A stretch of 64,000 nt of DNA from Pomphorhynchus laevis. Taxonomy: Eukaryota > Acanthocephala > Palaeacanthocephala > Echinorhynchida > Pomphorhynchidae. Below, piece after piece: positions 19,559-29,679 of this stretch (within the stretch, counting starts at the first letter, position 1; each line of letters opens with the position of its first letter). The stretch covers positions 148,489-212,488 of the forward strand of contig WNNJ02002827.1 in the NCBI GenBank assembly GCA_012934845.2. Reading direction: 5' to 3'. The position numbers and the translations under genes were made by a program. The notes under the pieces were generated by a model that was given only the letters and a program-made list of their open reading frames with translations, had not been told where the DNA came from and ran no database searches.

Positions 19559-22513
19559 TTATTCTTCATTGATTAAACATAAATCCCTTTGAGGACGATT
19601 TATAGCTGATCGAGCTCCACGGACACATCGAGAAGTCATCTTTGCAAGGATAACGCTGATGCCACTACGTAATCTGCTTATTTCATCGTTGTATGAGCTG
19701 TTATGACTCCTTGCCATGGAGCCCGCGATTCTCTTTAACAGGATTGCCGCTTCCGTACCCGCCCCTCCGAGCATCGAAAATACTACGGGAATAAATGACG
19801 CATGCTCTATGCTATTTACTCTCTCAAGATACTTCCTTTTCTTCCTTAGTTCATGATATTCGAAGCATGGTCCGATACTCTTACTGGAGTTAGAGGGAGC
19901 GTATGCGTTGAACACGCAGATATCAAGGAAAGTACACTCCGTTCTGTCTCCAAAGATTCCGGAACATGATATGTCAAGTCTCGCTTCACGATCAATAGTT
20001 GTACCGTAATTTTGGAAGCATATTTCATCATGCAGAGGGGATAGTTTTGGCTCGATTGCTACGTTACGACAACATTCAGATAATCTATTCGCTAGAAAAT
20101 CACGGACGGCATCGTGTCTCATTGATGGCAAGCCGCCTAAAGGGCACGAGAAAGTGTGTGATATCGAGTTTTGTTCTTTACATTGGCAGTATTTCGGTGA
20201 TGAGGGATGGAGAAATCCGTATCTGGTGGCTAGTGCATCTTGAAAGACTGTATTACTTATTCTGGAAGAATAACTGTTTGTTGGGTATGTTGACAACCAC
20301 GAAGATGATCCAGATACTGATGCATGCTCGATGGCATTCTTGAGAGTAGGGTCGACCTGATTTATAATGTCATTGTGATTCATCCTTTCCGCTTTTAAAC
20401 GGTTAGCACGAATTTCTTTACATAATCTGTTTTGATTATTTATTAGATCTAGCCCCGTAACGTCTCCTAAACATGGCTCGCACACCATACGTGAAGCGTT
20501 ATATTCTTGGTCTACTGAACGCATAGGGTCTTTAACGCCGATACCACCATCTCTCAAAGTCATGTTAAACACCCTCCATAGAACTTCATTTGTTTCAATG
20601 TCAATTCCAGTAAATTCAGTTATCATCGATCTTATCGATTGTGCCAGCGCCTCAAACCACTCAATCGAGCAATGGCATGACCGTTGCATATGTATCCATT
20701 TTTGTTGAAGAGATCTTATGAGAGCAACGAAAGCAATCTGTAGCTCTGAACGACCGATTTGTGTGAGACGAGTAACTGTCTCGATCAACGAACGTACATC
20801 AGATTGAATATGCTCTTTTACAAAGTCATCCTTTCCAATGGGAGACCCCAATATAGACACGCCATCCATGTCAACAGAAATTTGAAGATCATCAAATAAA
20901 GCGTGGAGCGTTTCAGCTATACATCCATTTCCGTATAGTCGACATTTCGCCGGATTAACGAAGAAACCATATGACGGTCCAATTTTTCGTAGCAGTTCAA
21001 ACGCCATCTTCACTGTATCAGGATCACCCACCATATTGCCGTCATCAGCATACCAGCATTGGAGCACATCAGGATACTCCGCAGATATCTTTTGTATCAT
21101 AGGAAGTGTAGCTGCAGCATAAGCAGACATCGATAAAACATCTCCCTGTGTAAATCCTTCTTGGGAGAGTATGATTTCATTCCCAATTGTCAATGACGTC
21201 GGATTTCTATAAAGGTTTGACAGAACATTCGATAGCGCTGGGCATATTTGTGGCATGTTGGCCAGGGCAGTTTTTCTGTTGATTCGATTAAATGCATTAT
21301 CTGCATCAATAGTCAAGACCACCGAATTTGGTTTACTCGATAACAAATCACGTAAGGCATGGACTACACATTCAGTACCTGCGCGCTGACCAGCACAAAA
21401 CTGTGTTTTACCGCATATCTGTTGTAGCTGTGGCCGTGCAACATCAAGTATGACTTTCGATACGATACGTCTTGAGACATCACCTATTCCAATTGGACGC
21501 ACACCTGGATTCTTACTTAATGCAATAAGGCGGCTTGTCGTAAAAGCTTTGATCGACTCATCAGAAACTTCCTTAGTAGCGATTCGTTGAGCAAACAATG
21601 CTAGCGCATCCGCTAATTTTTGTGACTCCGTACCGAAATTCGAAAGCATTTCGGTCCATGCTTTTGCGTCCATTCCAGAAGGTCCTGCACTACCCTTTGT
21701 TCTCTTAGCAGCCTCAATTATTTTTGATCCGTCAATACTCTCGAAAGCAACTTGGTTGAAGTCATGTATTTCGGTTATTGGTTGAGTGACTAGTGCTTCC
21801 TCATGTATGTCAGCTGGTTGTGGATGCTTATCAATAAGTATCTGTCTCACTGATTTACCACATGTTAAAGTATCTAGGCCCATTGGCACGCCTTGTCCAT
21901 ACTCTGTCTTGATTAATTTCATCGCTGCCGTTATCTTACCATTGAGAACAAACTTCCGAAATAGCTTCGTTGTATCGTTGGTTATATTGTTGTGTGATTT
22001 TTTTACGTCAAGGCGCTGGAGATATCTAGCTTCGTTTAGTAGAGATGAGATGTCTCCAGAGGACCAGCTAGCGAGACGTCTTGCTAATAAAGCCTTGAGC
22101 TTTCGCGTATTCGAATATCCACTACGTTGTAGAACTAATTGACAAAGTGATATTGCACGTATGAGTGAATCCGTGTTTGATGATGCTCCCTCATATATTC
22201 GAGTAAGTTCAGCGATGAAAATTTTCGATTCAGAACAACGTGGCAATCGAAACAGATTAGGTTTCCATAGAATTACCTCATCGTACACTTCATCCATTTG
22301 GACAGCCTTTTTGGTTGGAACGTCGGCAGACTCTGTGAAAATAAGGACATTATCGCCCTCTAGTGTAGGTACTTCTAGTCGATTTGAGCAGTTCCTAGCA
22401 AGGCAGTCCATACACGATTTTCCAGACCTTGCGCATTTACACCCCTTGCAGCGTGCCGCTTGGCCATTGCATGTACAGCATCTGGGCATATCAGCAGGCT
22501 TTCCCCGAGGCAT
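19559..22513 (-). CDS. RLE LINE polyprotein: Cys-rich head, RT, CCHC, endonuclease
   Basis: 984 residues without interruption. Residues 11-44 are a Cys-rich CXC-like head (CCTCNG...RCKGCKC...CMDC), a likely nucleic-acid binder. RT spans about 325-560: SKNPGVRPIGIGDVSRRI at 333-350, TIDADNAFN at 401-409 (motif A), EGFTQGD at 452-458, CWYADDGN with catalytic YADD at 488-491. A Cys-His knuckle lies at C776, C778, H786, C790, followed by RHD. The restriction-like endonuclease shows EARLDI at 843-848 and FLDICVFN at 862-869. By family knowledge it nicks DNA and primes reverse transcription there. The ATG at 22513 opens MPRGKP, matched by MPKGIP in the copy at 57 kb, supporting this start. All catalytic motifs look present. 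Confidence 0.93.
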   Translation of the reverse strand: MPRGKPADMPRCCTCNGQAARCKGCKCARSGKSCMDCLARNCSNRLEVPTLEGDNVLIFTESADVPTKKAVQMDEVYDEVILWKPNLFRLPRCSESKIFIAELTRIYEGASSNTDSLIRAISLCQLVLQRSGYSNTRKLKALLARRLASWSSGDISSLLNEARYLQRLDVKKSHNNITNDTTKLFRKFVLNGKITAAMKLIKTEYGQGVPMGLDTLTCGKSVRQILIDKHPQPADIHEEALVTQPITEIHDFNQVAFESIDGSKIIEAAKRTKGSAGPSGMDAKAWTEMLSNFGTESQKLADALALFAQRIATKEVSDESIKAFTTSRLIALSKNPGVRPIGIGDVSRRIVSKVILDVARPQLQQICGKTQFCAGQRAGTECVVHALRDLLSSKPNSVVLTIDADNAFNRINRKTALANMPQICPALSNVLSNLYRNPTSLTIGNEIILSQEGFTQGDVLSMSAYAAATLPMIQKISAEYPDVLQCWYADDGNMVGDPDTVKMAFELLRKIGPSYGFFVNPAKCRLYGNGCIAETLHALFDDLQISVDMDGVSILGSPIGKDDFVKEHIQSDVRSLIETVTRLTQIGRSELQIAFVALIRSLQQKWIHMQRSCHCSIEWFEALAQSIRSMITEFTGIDIETNEVLWRVFNMTLRDGGIGVKDPMRSVDQEYNASRMVCEPCLGDVTGLDLINNQNRLCKEIRANRLKAERMNHNDIINQVDPTLKNAIEHASVSGSSSWLSTYPTNSYSSRISNTVFQDALATRYGFLHPSSPKYCQCKEQNSISHTFSCPLGGLPSMRHDAVRDFLANRLSECCRNVAIEPKLSPLHDEICFQNYGTTIDREARLDISCSGIFGDRTECTFLDICVFNAYAPSNSSKSIGPCFEYHELRKKRKYLERVNSIEHASFIPVVFSMLGGAGTEAAILLKRIAGSMARSHNSSYNDEISRLRSGISVILAKMTSRCVRGARSAINRPQRDLCLINEE

Positions 22514-22883
22514 GTGTTATGTTTTTCTGTAAACTGATATTTCTCGTTGGGTTTATCGTTGGGTTATGTTGTAAGTAGTTGTTAGTTAGCAGCAATGTCC
22601 AATTAATAATAATAATTTTCTTGTCGTGAGGTTGTCGTAAGATTATTATAATAATAATTGTCGTGCGCCGAATGTAAGTATTTAACAATCAAGACAATTT
22701 TATTGTGTATATTAATCTCTCAAATGTAATTTGTGAAAGTACTTTAATAATCAATTCTTTTTATAGATTCTTTTAATAATCAATTCTTTTTACATTTTCA
22801 ATACATTTTTTTGTATTGAAACATTTTTTTGTATCAATACATTTTTTAATAATCAATTCTTTTTATAATCAATTCTATTTATT

Positions 22884-22898
22884 TTTGCTCGTCTGTTT
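22884..22898. repeat. Target-site duplication, right copy
   Basis: tttgctcgtctgttt, identical to 19406-19420, immediately outside the 5' end of the RLE LINE. The (aat)n microsatellite begins four bases further on. Confidence 0.9.
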
Positions 22899-22902
22899 GT
22901 CG

Positions 22903-23092
22903 AAATAATAATAATAATAATGAAGAGTGAACCCGCTTCATCATCGGGTGCCCCTACGTCTTTCGACAACGCGATCTTGTGGCTTTGACGTGTGCTTACA
23001 GAGAAGTCAATAGAGAGTGCATGCTCGAGGTTTGAACCCCGTACATAGAGTTTGCAATGCACACGCCTCCACCATTCGGCCACGCGGGGCTA
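22903..23092 (-). mobile_element. tRNA-derived SINE
   Basis: On the minus strand a tRNA-like head carries both RNA polymerase III boxes: A box TGGCCGAATGG at 23072-23082 and B box GGTTCAAACC at 23029-23038, about 34 bp apart. A unique body follows (…GGGCACCCGATGATGAAGCG…) and the element ends in (ATT)n at 22903-22921. The head cannot form a full cloverleaf (anticodon stem does not pair), so this is a SINE rather than a tRNA gene. Confidence 0.75.
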
Positions 23093-23096
23093 TTGT

Positions 23097-23660
23097 GTCC
23101 AGCTACAACTAATAAAATTCCCATTAATAAAACCTCGACGACTGATCGTGAAGCACGACTGGATATATCTTGCCGTGGTTTCTATGGTGGACGCTCGGAG
23201 CGAGCTTTCTTCGACATTTGCGTTTTTAACGTGTTCGCTCCGTCAAATCTTACCAGGGAAACCACACCAAGCTTCGAGTATCACGAACAACGGAAATGCT
23301 CGAAATACCAAGAACGGGTGGATATTATAGAACGCGCAAATTTCGCCCCTATTGTATATTCAAGTTTAGGAGGTGAGAGCAAATCGGCATCTACAATGAT
23401 AAAAAGATTATCCAGAAAACTGGCCGTCAAGAAGGAATCTATCTACGCACAAGAATTGACTCGGATACGGGAGAAGATAAGCCTGCAACATGCAAGATGC
23501 ATTTCAATGTGCATTCGCGGTCCCAGATCAGCAAGAAACCGACCTGCGAACTATCACACTGTAGAGTGGTGATATAATTGTAATATAATTGTATTGATGA
23601 TATTATTATTGTAGAGATAATGTCGTTGGAAATAAATAAACATTTTAAAAAAAAAAAAAA
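23097..23660 (+). mobile_element. RLE LINE, 3' fragment with poly(A)
   Basis: A 5'-truncated copy of a relative of the 19.4-kb element. The open frame to 23572 has TTDREARLDISCRGFYGGRS and FFDICVFNVFAPSN (restriction-like endonuclease core, including the paired acidic residues), then EYHEQRKCSKYQERVDIIER and CISMCIRGPRSARNRPAN. It ends with AATAAA and an A run at 23643-23660. The 3' UTR lacks the hairpin seen in the other copies, so it is a different subfamily. Confidence 0.85.
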
Positions 23661-23794
23661 TTAATAAAACCTCTGTCAAAAATACTGAAACGTATAAGAT
23701 ACTAAAAAAATACTGAAAATTTATAAAACCTGTCAAAAAATACGGAAACTATAAGATACTAAAAAATACTGAATCATATAGAGAAGTATAATAC
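23661..23794. repeat. Short degenerate tandem repeat
   Basis: About two and a half copies of a roughly 50-bp unit with words aaaacctgtcaaaaaatac and tataagatactaaaaaatac. No coding content. Confidence 0.6.
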
Positions 23795-24036
23795 CCACTG
23801 CTATGTTGGCAAAGGAGTAGGGGCCAATTCATGATAACAAAGCAGTTTTTCCTGTTGACCTTTCTTTCTTATACGAATACATCCTATGTTAGTTATTAGT
23901 AAATTCATAAAATTGATTTTTATTTTAAATTTTAACTATTAATTATATCGTTTTATAAATATAAATTGTATAACATCTTATATTTATTACTTATAATTAT
24001 TTATCTTTATTTTTATCGTAGACTCAGTTATCTGAT
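23795..24036 (+). mobile_element. Naiad-type 3' UTR relic, diverged
   Basis: Matches the conserved Naiad 3' UTR: ctgctatgttgg...ggagtaggggcc...aagcagtt...cctgttgacc, then an AT-rich part ending cgtagactcagttatctgat (24017-24036), the terminal motif found at 51811-51840 reversed. Divergence is clearly higher than in the other copies, so it is an older insertion. Confidence 0.7.
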
Positions 24037-24148
24037 CTGAATTTTAAATTGCCCATTTATTTTGCTTTATTTATGTGAACGCAAAATTCGTTAGTCGATT
24101 TTCCGTTTTCTCTATTTTTTTCACTTATCCGGCAATCGCAACATGCTC

Positions 24149-24154
24149 TTTATT
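24149..24154 (-). terminator. Polyadenylation signal AATAAA of UTP13/TBL3
   Basis: Minus-strand AATAAA about 115 bp after the stop codon of the UTP13/TBL3 gene, the expected distance for a short 3' UTR. Confidence 0.6.
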
Positions 24155-24269
24155 AACATTCACACGATAAAATCAAATGAAATCTTCTTTATCTTACAAA
24201 TTTTAACATGATGTAATGATATTGCGAATGATAATTGTAGTGTACATGAATGTTTCGTCAGTTGTCTGC

Positions 24270-26672
24270 TTAATGTTCGCAAAAGACGGATAAAAAGTCA
24301 ACATTTCGTCGTAGATTTTGAAACTGATTTTTACGTCTTCTACAATACGCTAATAGAGCGAACATTTGTCGATTTGTAAAACACATTGAAATATCCTTTG
24401 GATGTATATGGTTAAGCATGCTATTCAGCAAAATTTGTGCCGTGTAACCACGCTGTCCGGCAAAGCAGCACCAATCAACAATCCATTGAGATAGACGTTG
24501 ACATTCCTCTAAAGTCAAAGTTGAGATGATATCGTTAATAGTTTGTGGAGACATTTCTTCAAGAATAGTCAGTGCAGTCCAGGAGTGATCTCCCTGTAAA
24601 CATACTTTTAAAGCCTCGGTATTTTTATCATTTTGTCTTAAAAGATTAGAAATCAACTGTTGTCGCATAATTAGTTGACTTTTGTGAGAAGCTTTCTCTA
24701 ATAGAATCTTTTTGGTACTATCCCGAACACAATGTAGACCGAGCTGACTGACAATAGCATATATTATATCTTCATTGTTGATCATGCTGTCAATTAAGTC
24801 GATAGCAAGGATACCGGGAGATGGGTTATTTTTATCGATTTTAGTTTCGATTTGCCAAGTGCCTATGAGTGCACACGTTTCATAACTATATCGCGATATC
24901 AAGCCAGAATAAGTAGCAATCAACAAATCGTTGCCTGCACCAAATGTAATTGCACTAAGCTTACTGTTAGATTCAATAGTTTGAATACATTTACCGAAAC
25001 AACTGTCATATATGTGAACTGTTCCATCTGAGTAGGCGATGGTAAATATTTCTGTTCCTTTAGTTTGGATATCTACTGCCTTAAGAAGTTGTTTATGTAC
25101 ATGTAACTTTGTAAACTTGTCAGATTTTACGTTAAATATTACAGGGGCAGCATTTGCGACCTTATCCTCATTCGAACACATCGCTATTATATTGTTTCTG
25201 AGCCACTTGACGTGAGATATTGTCGAGTAACCTTTACCCGGTGGACTACGTATAAACTTAGAATCTTCACACGGATTCCATACAGTAAAGGAACCGCATT
25301 TATGTCCAGCTACAACGAAGATCTTATTCTGTTTAGTAAATGTATGGAGGGCGTTGATTTTGCTTTCTACTTTTAGCTGATACACAGGACAATATCTTAA
25401 AGAGTCCTCATATTTATAAATGATAATGTTTTCACCTGTGTGCTTTAATTCAGTGCTAGCTACTAGAAACTGTCCCCCATCGTCTGCTAACGACGACGAT
25501 ACACAACCAACGTTACTGATGAATTCGGTACGTTCGCAAATGTTTGAATTTGAAAGTAAGTTTATTAATGAATTACCAGCCTGAACAAGAAATTGGCCTT
25601 CTTTGTAATGAATTACTTTCAAATCACTGTGAACTGTGTTAATCAATATCGATTGCTTGTATTGTAAATTATTTGAATTGTAGAAATCAATAATACCGTC
25701 TACAGAGTACAATGCAAATTGGTCACTTTCCCTGCTTATGAAAATGTCACTTTCTTTATGACATTCACCATATTGTAGTTTAATAGGTTTACCGTTCGCC
25801 ACAAATTTTCGATCATCTTTCAAAATCCAATGCTGACAGAAGCCATCACGACTTATACTTGTAAACTGGCAATCATGACTAATCGCCAGGATCCGAGCTA
25901 TACAATTTGATATGGTCACTGAAACACGGCAAACAAAATCTAAGGAATATATATTGGTATCATTTTTATTTAGATTCCATAAACAAAATAAGCTGTCTAA
26001 ACCAACCGTGATAATTTGATTTTTTATAACCGCGATATCCACTATCTGACTAGAGTGCGCATTAGTTTCATTAGCATTCAATATTTGTTTTACAATTTTT
26101 TTATCATTTTCGCAGTCTGTTACGTAGAGAGATAATGTCGAATCTGCACACGCGACGACTGAAACCTGATGAAATTGAATAAATCTTAGCAAAGTGACAC
26201 AGCTTGCGCTCGGTACCTTGGAAAATACACAATCACTTTTCTGGATGTTCCAGATGCGAAGCGATCCATCAGATGCACCAGTAGCAACAATCAGACTATT
26301 AATGGAAAATTCAATTTGGCATATATACGCTTTGTGACCATGCTTCCATTTCCGATATGCGTCATGAGTTGCTGAGTCAATTGAAACTTTAATAATCTCA
26401 ACCTGATCAGGAGATGAAGCCGCTAGCAAGCTATTATCGTTATTAATAGCGATAGATGTCAACGGCTCGTCAAAAGCAATCGTCATCATCAATTGGGATT
26501 CGCTATTGGCAGGAAGGCTTGAAAGGATCATGAAATTAATCTTGTTGTATGCATATGAAATAAGATAATTTTTAGTGATACAGGGTCCTGGGGTCATAAC
26601 TTCTACATCTCCGTAAATTGATGATATTTCTCGGTCAATACGCATATACAACTCATTTTCTGGTTTATTCAT
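24270..26672 (-). CDS. TBL3: UTP13/TBL3, WD-repeat protein of the small-subunit processome
   Basis: An 800-residue protein without interruption. It is mostly WD-type beta-propeller repeats; a clear one is HGHKAYICQIEFSINSLIVA through GSLRIWNIQ at about 111-144. The last 130 residues (about 669-800) match the Utp13 C-terminal domain: NLLRQNDKNTEALKVCL, ILEEMSPQTINDIISTL, IVDWCCFAGQRGYTAQILLN and NQFQNLRRNVDFLSVF. Vertebrate TBL3 is about 808 residues, so length fits. In the family it belongs to the UTP-B complex that binds the 5' external spacer of pre-rRNA in the nucleolus and is needed for 18S rRNA production. The coding region has no intron. Just upstream of the ATG the minus strand reads TATTTTTTAG, a good splice acceptor, so a 5' UTR intron is possible. 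The sequence is strongly diverged from vertebrates. Confidence 0.88.
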   Translation of the reverse strand: MNKPENELYMRIDREISSIYGDVEVMTPGPCITKNYLISYAYNKINFMILSSLPANSESQLMMTIAFDEPLTSIAINNDNSLLAASSPDQVEIIKVSIDSATHDAYRKWKHGHKAYICQIEFSINSLIVATGASDGSLRIWNIQKSDCVFSKVPSASCVTLLRFIQFHQVSVVACADSTLSLYVTDCENDKKIVKQILNANETNAHSSQIVDIAVIKNQIITVGLDSLFCLWNLNKNDTNIYSLDFVCRVSVTISNCIARILAISHDCQFTSISRDGFCQHWILKDDRKFVANGKPIKLQYGECHKESDIFISRESDQFALYSVDGIIDFYNSNNLQYKQSILINTVHSDLKVIHYKEGQFLVQAGNSLINLLSNSNICERTEFISNVGCVSSSLADDGGQFLVASTELKHTGENIIIYKYEDSLRYCPVYQLKVESKINALHTFTKQNKIFVVAGHKCGSFTVWNPCEDSKFIRSPPGKGYSTISHVKWLRNNIIAMCSNEDKVANAAPVIFNVKSDKFTKLHVHKQLLKAVDIQTKGTEIFTIAYSDGTVHIYDSCFGKCIQTIESNSKLSAITFGAGNDLLIATYSGLISRYSYETCALIGTWQIETKIDKNNPSPGILAIDLIDSMINNEDIIYAIVSQLGLHCVRDSTKKILLEKASHKSQLIMRQQLISNLLRQNDKNTEALKVCLQGDHSWTALTILEEMSPQTINDIISTLTLEECQRLSQWIVDWCCFAGQRGYTAQILLNSMLNHIHPKDISMCFTNRQMFALLAYCRRRKNQFQNLRRNVDFLSVFCEH

Positions 26673-26889
26673 GATCTAAAAAATATTATGTTTATATCTT
26701 TAAAATAACACTCACAGGATGAACAAAAATACGAAGAAAGATTTAAAAGTCTAGATTCCTGTAAAATTAAAATATTTATTTTTAAGATTAAAGCAAGATA
26801 GAAATACAATCTAATATTATAAGATATCTTCGCTAAATATACCAACTTCGGTAAACTTCGGAACAGTTCTAAATGATTGTTATACATAC

Positions 26890-27467
26890 ACTATTGACAA
26901 AAGTAAATTTACAATTCACCGATCTGGTTTTCAAAACGAAAACAGATCTCAAGTTGGGAATTATATATCGATTAGTCTTGCATTGTATAGTGTCAAATCC
27001 GTAAAACATTATTAAAGAATAGCTTATAGGAACATTCAGACCTTAGTCAATTGTACCTTCTGCCCTATTTGACATGTTATTTTGCACCAGAGTTTTCTAC
27101 AGATACAAATCTTGTATTTGTATATGTAGAAATGAAAATTTCATTATACACAAATTTCATGATCGACACATTCAGTTGACTTTATTATCTTAGATTTTTA
27201 TGGGGCAAATGATTATATCGTTTATCATCGTTTGGGCGAAGCGTATTAAATTTTTTAGTATATATTCAAATAGTTAGATGATACTGACATTTTCAGTCTC
27301 AAAATACTGTCGCTAAGTTAAAAAAATGAATATAATCTTCCGTTTTAATCGATTAATTCATTTTTATTAATAAAAAACATCTCTACGATAACGCGTGTAC
27401 CTGCACAATTTTAAACCTTTTGTTGTGTCATGATGTTTTTCATAATTAATTAAAATCTTCAATTAAA
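26890..27467. other. Intergenic, upstream of UTP13/TBL3
   Basis: AT-rich, no gene or repeat family seen. It would contain the promoter and possible 5' exon of the UTP13/TBL3 gene; a candidate splice donor (minus strand GTTG|GTATAT, near 26840) could pair with the acceptor before the ATG. This is only suggestive. Confidence 0.4.
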
Positions 27468-27569
27468 AAATTGTCTTGGTGAATTTTATGAATAAACAAA
27501 TACCAAATTTTTCCTGTAAGTTCCGCTTGCTACGCACGGCAATTGCGCTTAATCTCTCGATAAAAGATC

Positions 27570-27782
27570 ATGCCTAGAAAAGCTCCTTATACAATACCCG
27601 TTGCTGATAACGCATCTTCCAAATCGGAATGCAATGATCGATATACAAGTTTGAAAGTTGGATGCGATTGTAAATATTGTGACGTATGGACCTTCGTTGA
27701 AGTTAAAACATCTGAACGTTATGTGTATCAAAGTAAACCGTTTACATGTGGATTTGTGAATCAGCAAAACTTTCACAGCTAA
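27570..27782 (+). CDS. LINE A1 ORF1 N-terminal zinc-finger piece
   Basis: Seventy codons from ATG: MPRKAPYTIPVADNASSKSE then CDCKYCDVWTFVEVKTSERY and KPFTCGF. The C-x4-C-DVW...F-x-C-G-F pattern is a PHD-like finger shared with ORF1 of A2 (39547) and LINE-B (60364). The frame stops just after the finger, whereas in A2 it continues, so this is a broken ORF1 start. An identical copy is at 41711-41923 (minus). Confidence 0.65.
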   Translation: MPRKAPYTIPVADNASSKSECNDRYTSLKVGCDCKYCDVWTFVEVKTSERYVYQSKPFTCGFVNQQNFHS

Positions 27783-28719
27783 CATGATCCCCCAATTTTG
27801 TCTCACATACGATTACTCAGACCGATACTGTTTTCGACGTGTCCCTCGCATCAACACCTAACTTCGCATCGTATAATCCCAATCTTGAACCTTTTTACAC
27901 ATAGTCATCGTTCAACATACGATAAAACTTCCATTCATCTTCATCCTAGCGAGATAAACAGTAAGGCTGTTCATATCGTACCTACTCTTTCCTATTCCTC
28001 CACTATCTAAATATATTTCATACTTCTTTCTTCGCTTCGCCTACTCCTAACTCTACCTCCAACGTATCACTTCTAAATAATTTACATCCTTTCGTCAAAA
28101 CCATCTCCAGTAACATCTCCGATTAACCGATTCAACACTCCATTTTTGTCACAAATGCTCCAACTTATCTTCAATCTCCATTGAGCACCCCTGGCATTCC
28201 CACGTTTAAGTGCTCTTTTGCAACTACTCCTACTAGCTCTGTTCGTCCACCACATCCACGTAATTGTTTTCCTTCGCGCATTTGCTGTATTATCATATCT
28301 AACTTTAAGCTACTCGAATCTGCTTCTCCACAATCTCGCCTCGATGATGATGTATCTGCTTTCAGGTCTATCCTAGCAACCATTCTTCCTGATGATACTC
28401 CATCCCTCTTCACTAATATCGCTCCTGTATCTTTGATCCGTTTAAACAAATCCACTAAATCCAATCATCTTAGACCTCCACTCCTAAAAATCGTTTTTCG
28501 ACATAGCTCGCATGCTTCCTTGGTACTCTCCTAACGTTTTAAACTTCTTACCACTTCATCTACTTGTCGTATCTATCTTGACCGCTCCCCTTCCGAAATT
28601 ACCCAGCTCAATCTAGCTCGCATTGAGAAACATCGACGTGAAACAAACGGTGAGTCATCTTTCTCTACACGTCAAATCAACGGAAATTTTCACGTTGTAC
28701 ACACAAGGCCAAAAATTAG

Positions 28720-29679
28720 ATGGCGTCCCATCTCTCCCCCTTGTCTTCTTCGCTAGTCGATCTCGCTCTTAAGCGTGCTTTTCGTCTTAGTCTGTTCAAC
28801 ACTCGCTCCATTCTTCATATAGCTGATATGCTCCTTGATATCTTCGATCAATTATCTATCGATATTCTCTGCATTACCGAATCCTGGCATTGTGACATTG
28901 ACGATCCTGCTATTCGTCGTCTATGTCGCTCTGGTTGTTCTTTAGTTAAATCAGCTCGTTTAATTGCCTCTCATACATCTACTGCTTCTAACCATGGCGG
29001 TATTGTTTCCGTTGCCCGCCACTTAATGTCTCTATGTAAAATTAACGTAAACATCCGTTACATCTCGTTCGAATTACTCATATACAGACTATCAACTCCT
29101 TTCCCTCAGGAACTTGTGATTGTATACCGTCCAGGTTCAGTTGCCCCCTCACGTATCTTTATTAACGACCTTGCAGATCTTATGTCTCAATGTTCATTGT
29201 CTTATACTCTTTTTTTTGTTCTCGGTGACTTTAACATTCGTCTTGATCGCCTGGCTGACTCTGACTATATCACTTTAACTAATATTTTTTCTGATTTTAA
29301 CTATAAATTACTTTCAACAAGCCCAACTCATATTCTCGGCGGTGCTCTCGACATCATTGCTGTTCCTAACTGCTTCAATGACTATACCTCCTTGTCAATT
29401 ACTGATCCTGGTTTGTCCAATCATTTCCTTGTCACTCTTACTCTTACTCGTCCCCATCCTCTTTCTCCGCCTCCACCATTATCCACACCAAGTCGACCCT
29501 GGAAACTTCTTGATATCCCTATTCTCTGCACAGCCTTACTCAATTCTTCACTATTTTCACTTCCTCTTAACTATCTCTCTTTCGATGATCTCTGCATTCT
29601 GTTTTATTCTGAACTTATGTCTATCATCAATAACCTTCTGCCTAGTCGACAGTCTCACCGCTTACGCCATGCTCCCTGA
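28720..29679 (+). CDS. LINE A1 endonuclease domain
   Basis: 319-codon open frame starting MASHLSPLSSSL. APE-type endonuclease motifs in order: LFNTRSILHIADML, ILCITESWH, NHGGIVSVAR, LVIVYRPGS, VLGDFNIRLDR (catalytic GDFN), THILGGALDIIAV and GLSNHFLVTLTL where the family usually has SDH. It continues into a Pro-rich linker (PLSPPPPLSTPSRPWKLLD). The domain looks whole, except that S-D-H is S-N-H. RT follows in a different frame. Confidence 0.85.
   Translation: MASHLSPLSSSLVDLALKRAFRLSLFNTRSILHIADMLLDIFDQLSIDILCITESWHCDIDDPAIRRLCRSGCSLVKSARLIASHTSTASNHGGIVSVARHLMSLCKINVNIRYISFELLIYRLSTPFPQELVIVYRPGSVAPSRIFINDLADLMSQCSLSYTLFFVLGDFNIRLDRLADSDYITLTNIFSDFNYKLLSTSPTHILGGALDIIAVPNCFNDYTSLSITDPGLSNHFLVTLTLTRPHPLSPPPPLSTPSRPWKLLDIPILCTALLNSSLFSLPLNYLSFDDLCILFYSELMSIINNLLPSRQSHRLRHAP

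Larger units (their letters stand above)
19421..22883 (-). mobile_element. Full-length RLE-type LINE with intact ORF
   Basis: Non-LTR retrotransposon with restriction-like endonuclease (R2/R4/Utopia-like organisation), 3.46 kb. On the minus strand: 5' UTR of about 370 bp (22514-22883) with three copies of a taataatcaattcttttta word, one 984-codon ORF, a 3' UTR of about 125 bp with a hairpin at 19474-19491, and a poly(A) tail (14 T on the plus strand at 19421-19434). It is flanked by identical 15-bp target duplications tttgctcgtctgttt at 19406-19420 and 22884-22898. The intact ORF, perfect duplications and clean tail indicate a recent insertion. Confidence 0.92.

Noticed and set aside
22853-23083. 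Small protein gene on the minus strand
   Set aside because: It is the translated SINE and its (ATT)n tail (run of isoleucines).
23010-23092. A second tRNA gene on the minus strand
   Set aside because: Good A and B boxes but the anticodon stem does not pair and a (ATT)n-tailed body follows, so it is a SINE head.
26669-26887. Upstream 72-residue frame as a separate gene or N-terminal extension of UTP13/TBL3
   Set aside because: No homology recognised and it overlaps the likely splice acceptor and 5' UTR; AT-rich low-complexity residues.
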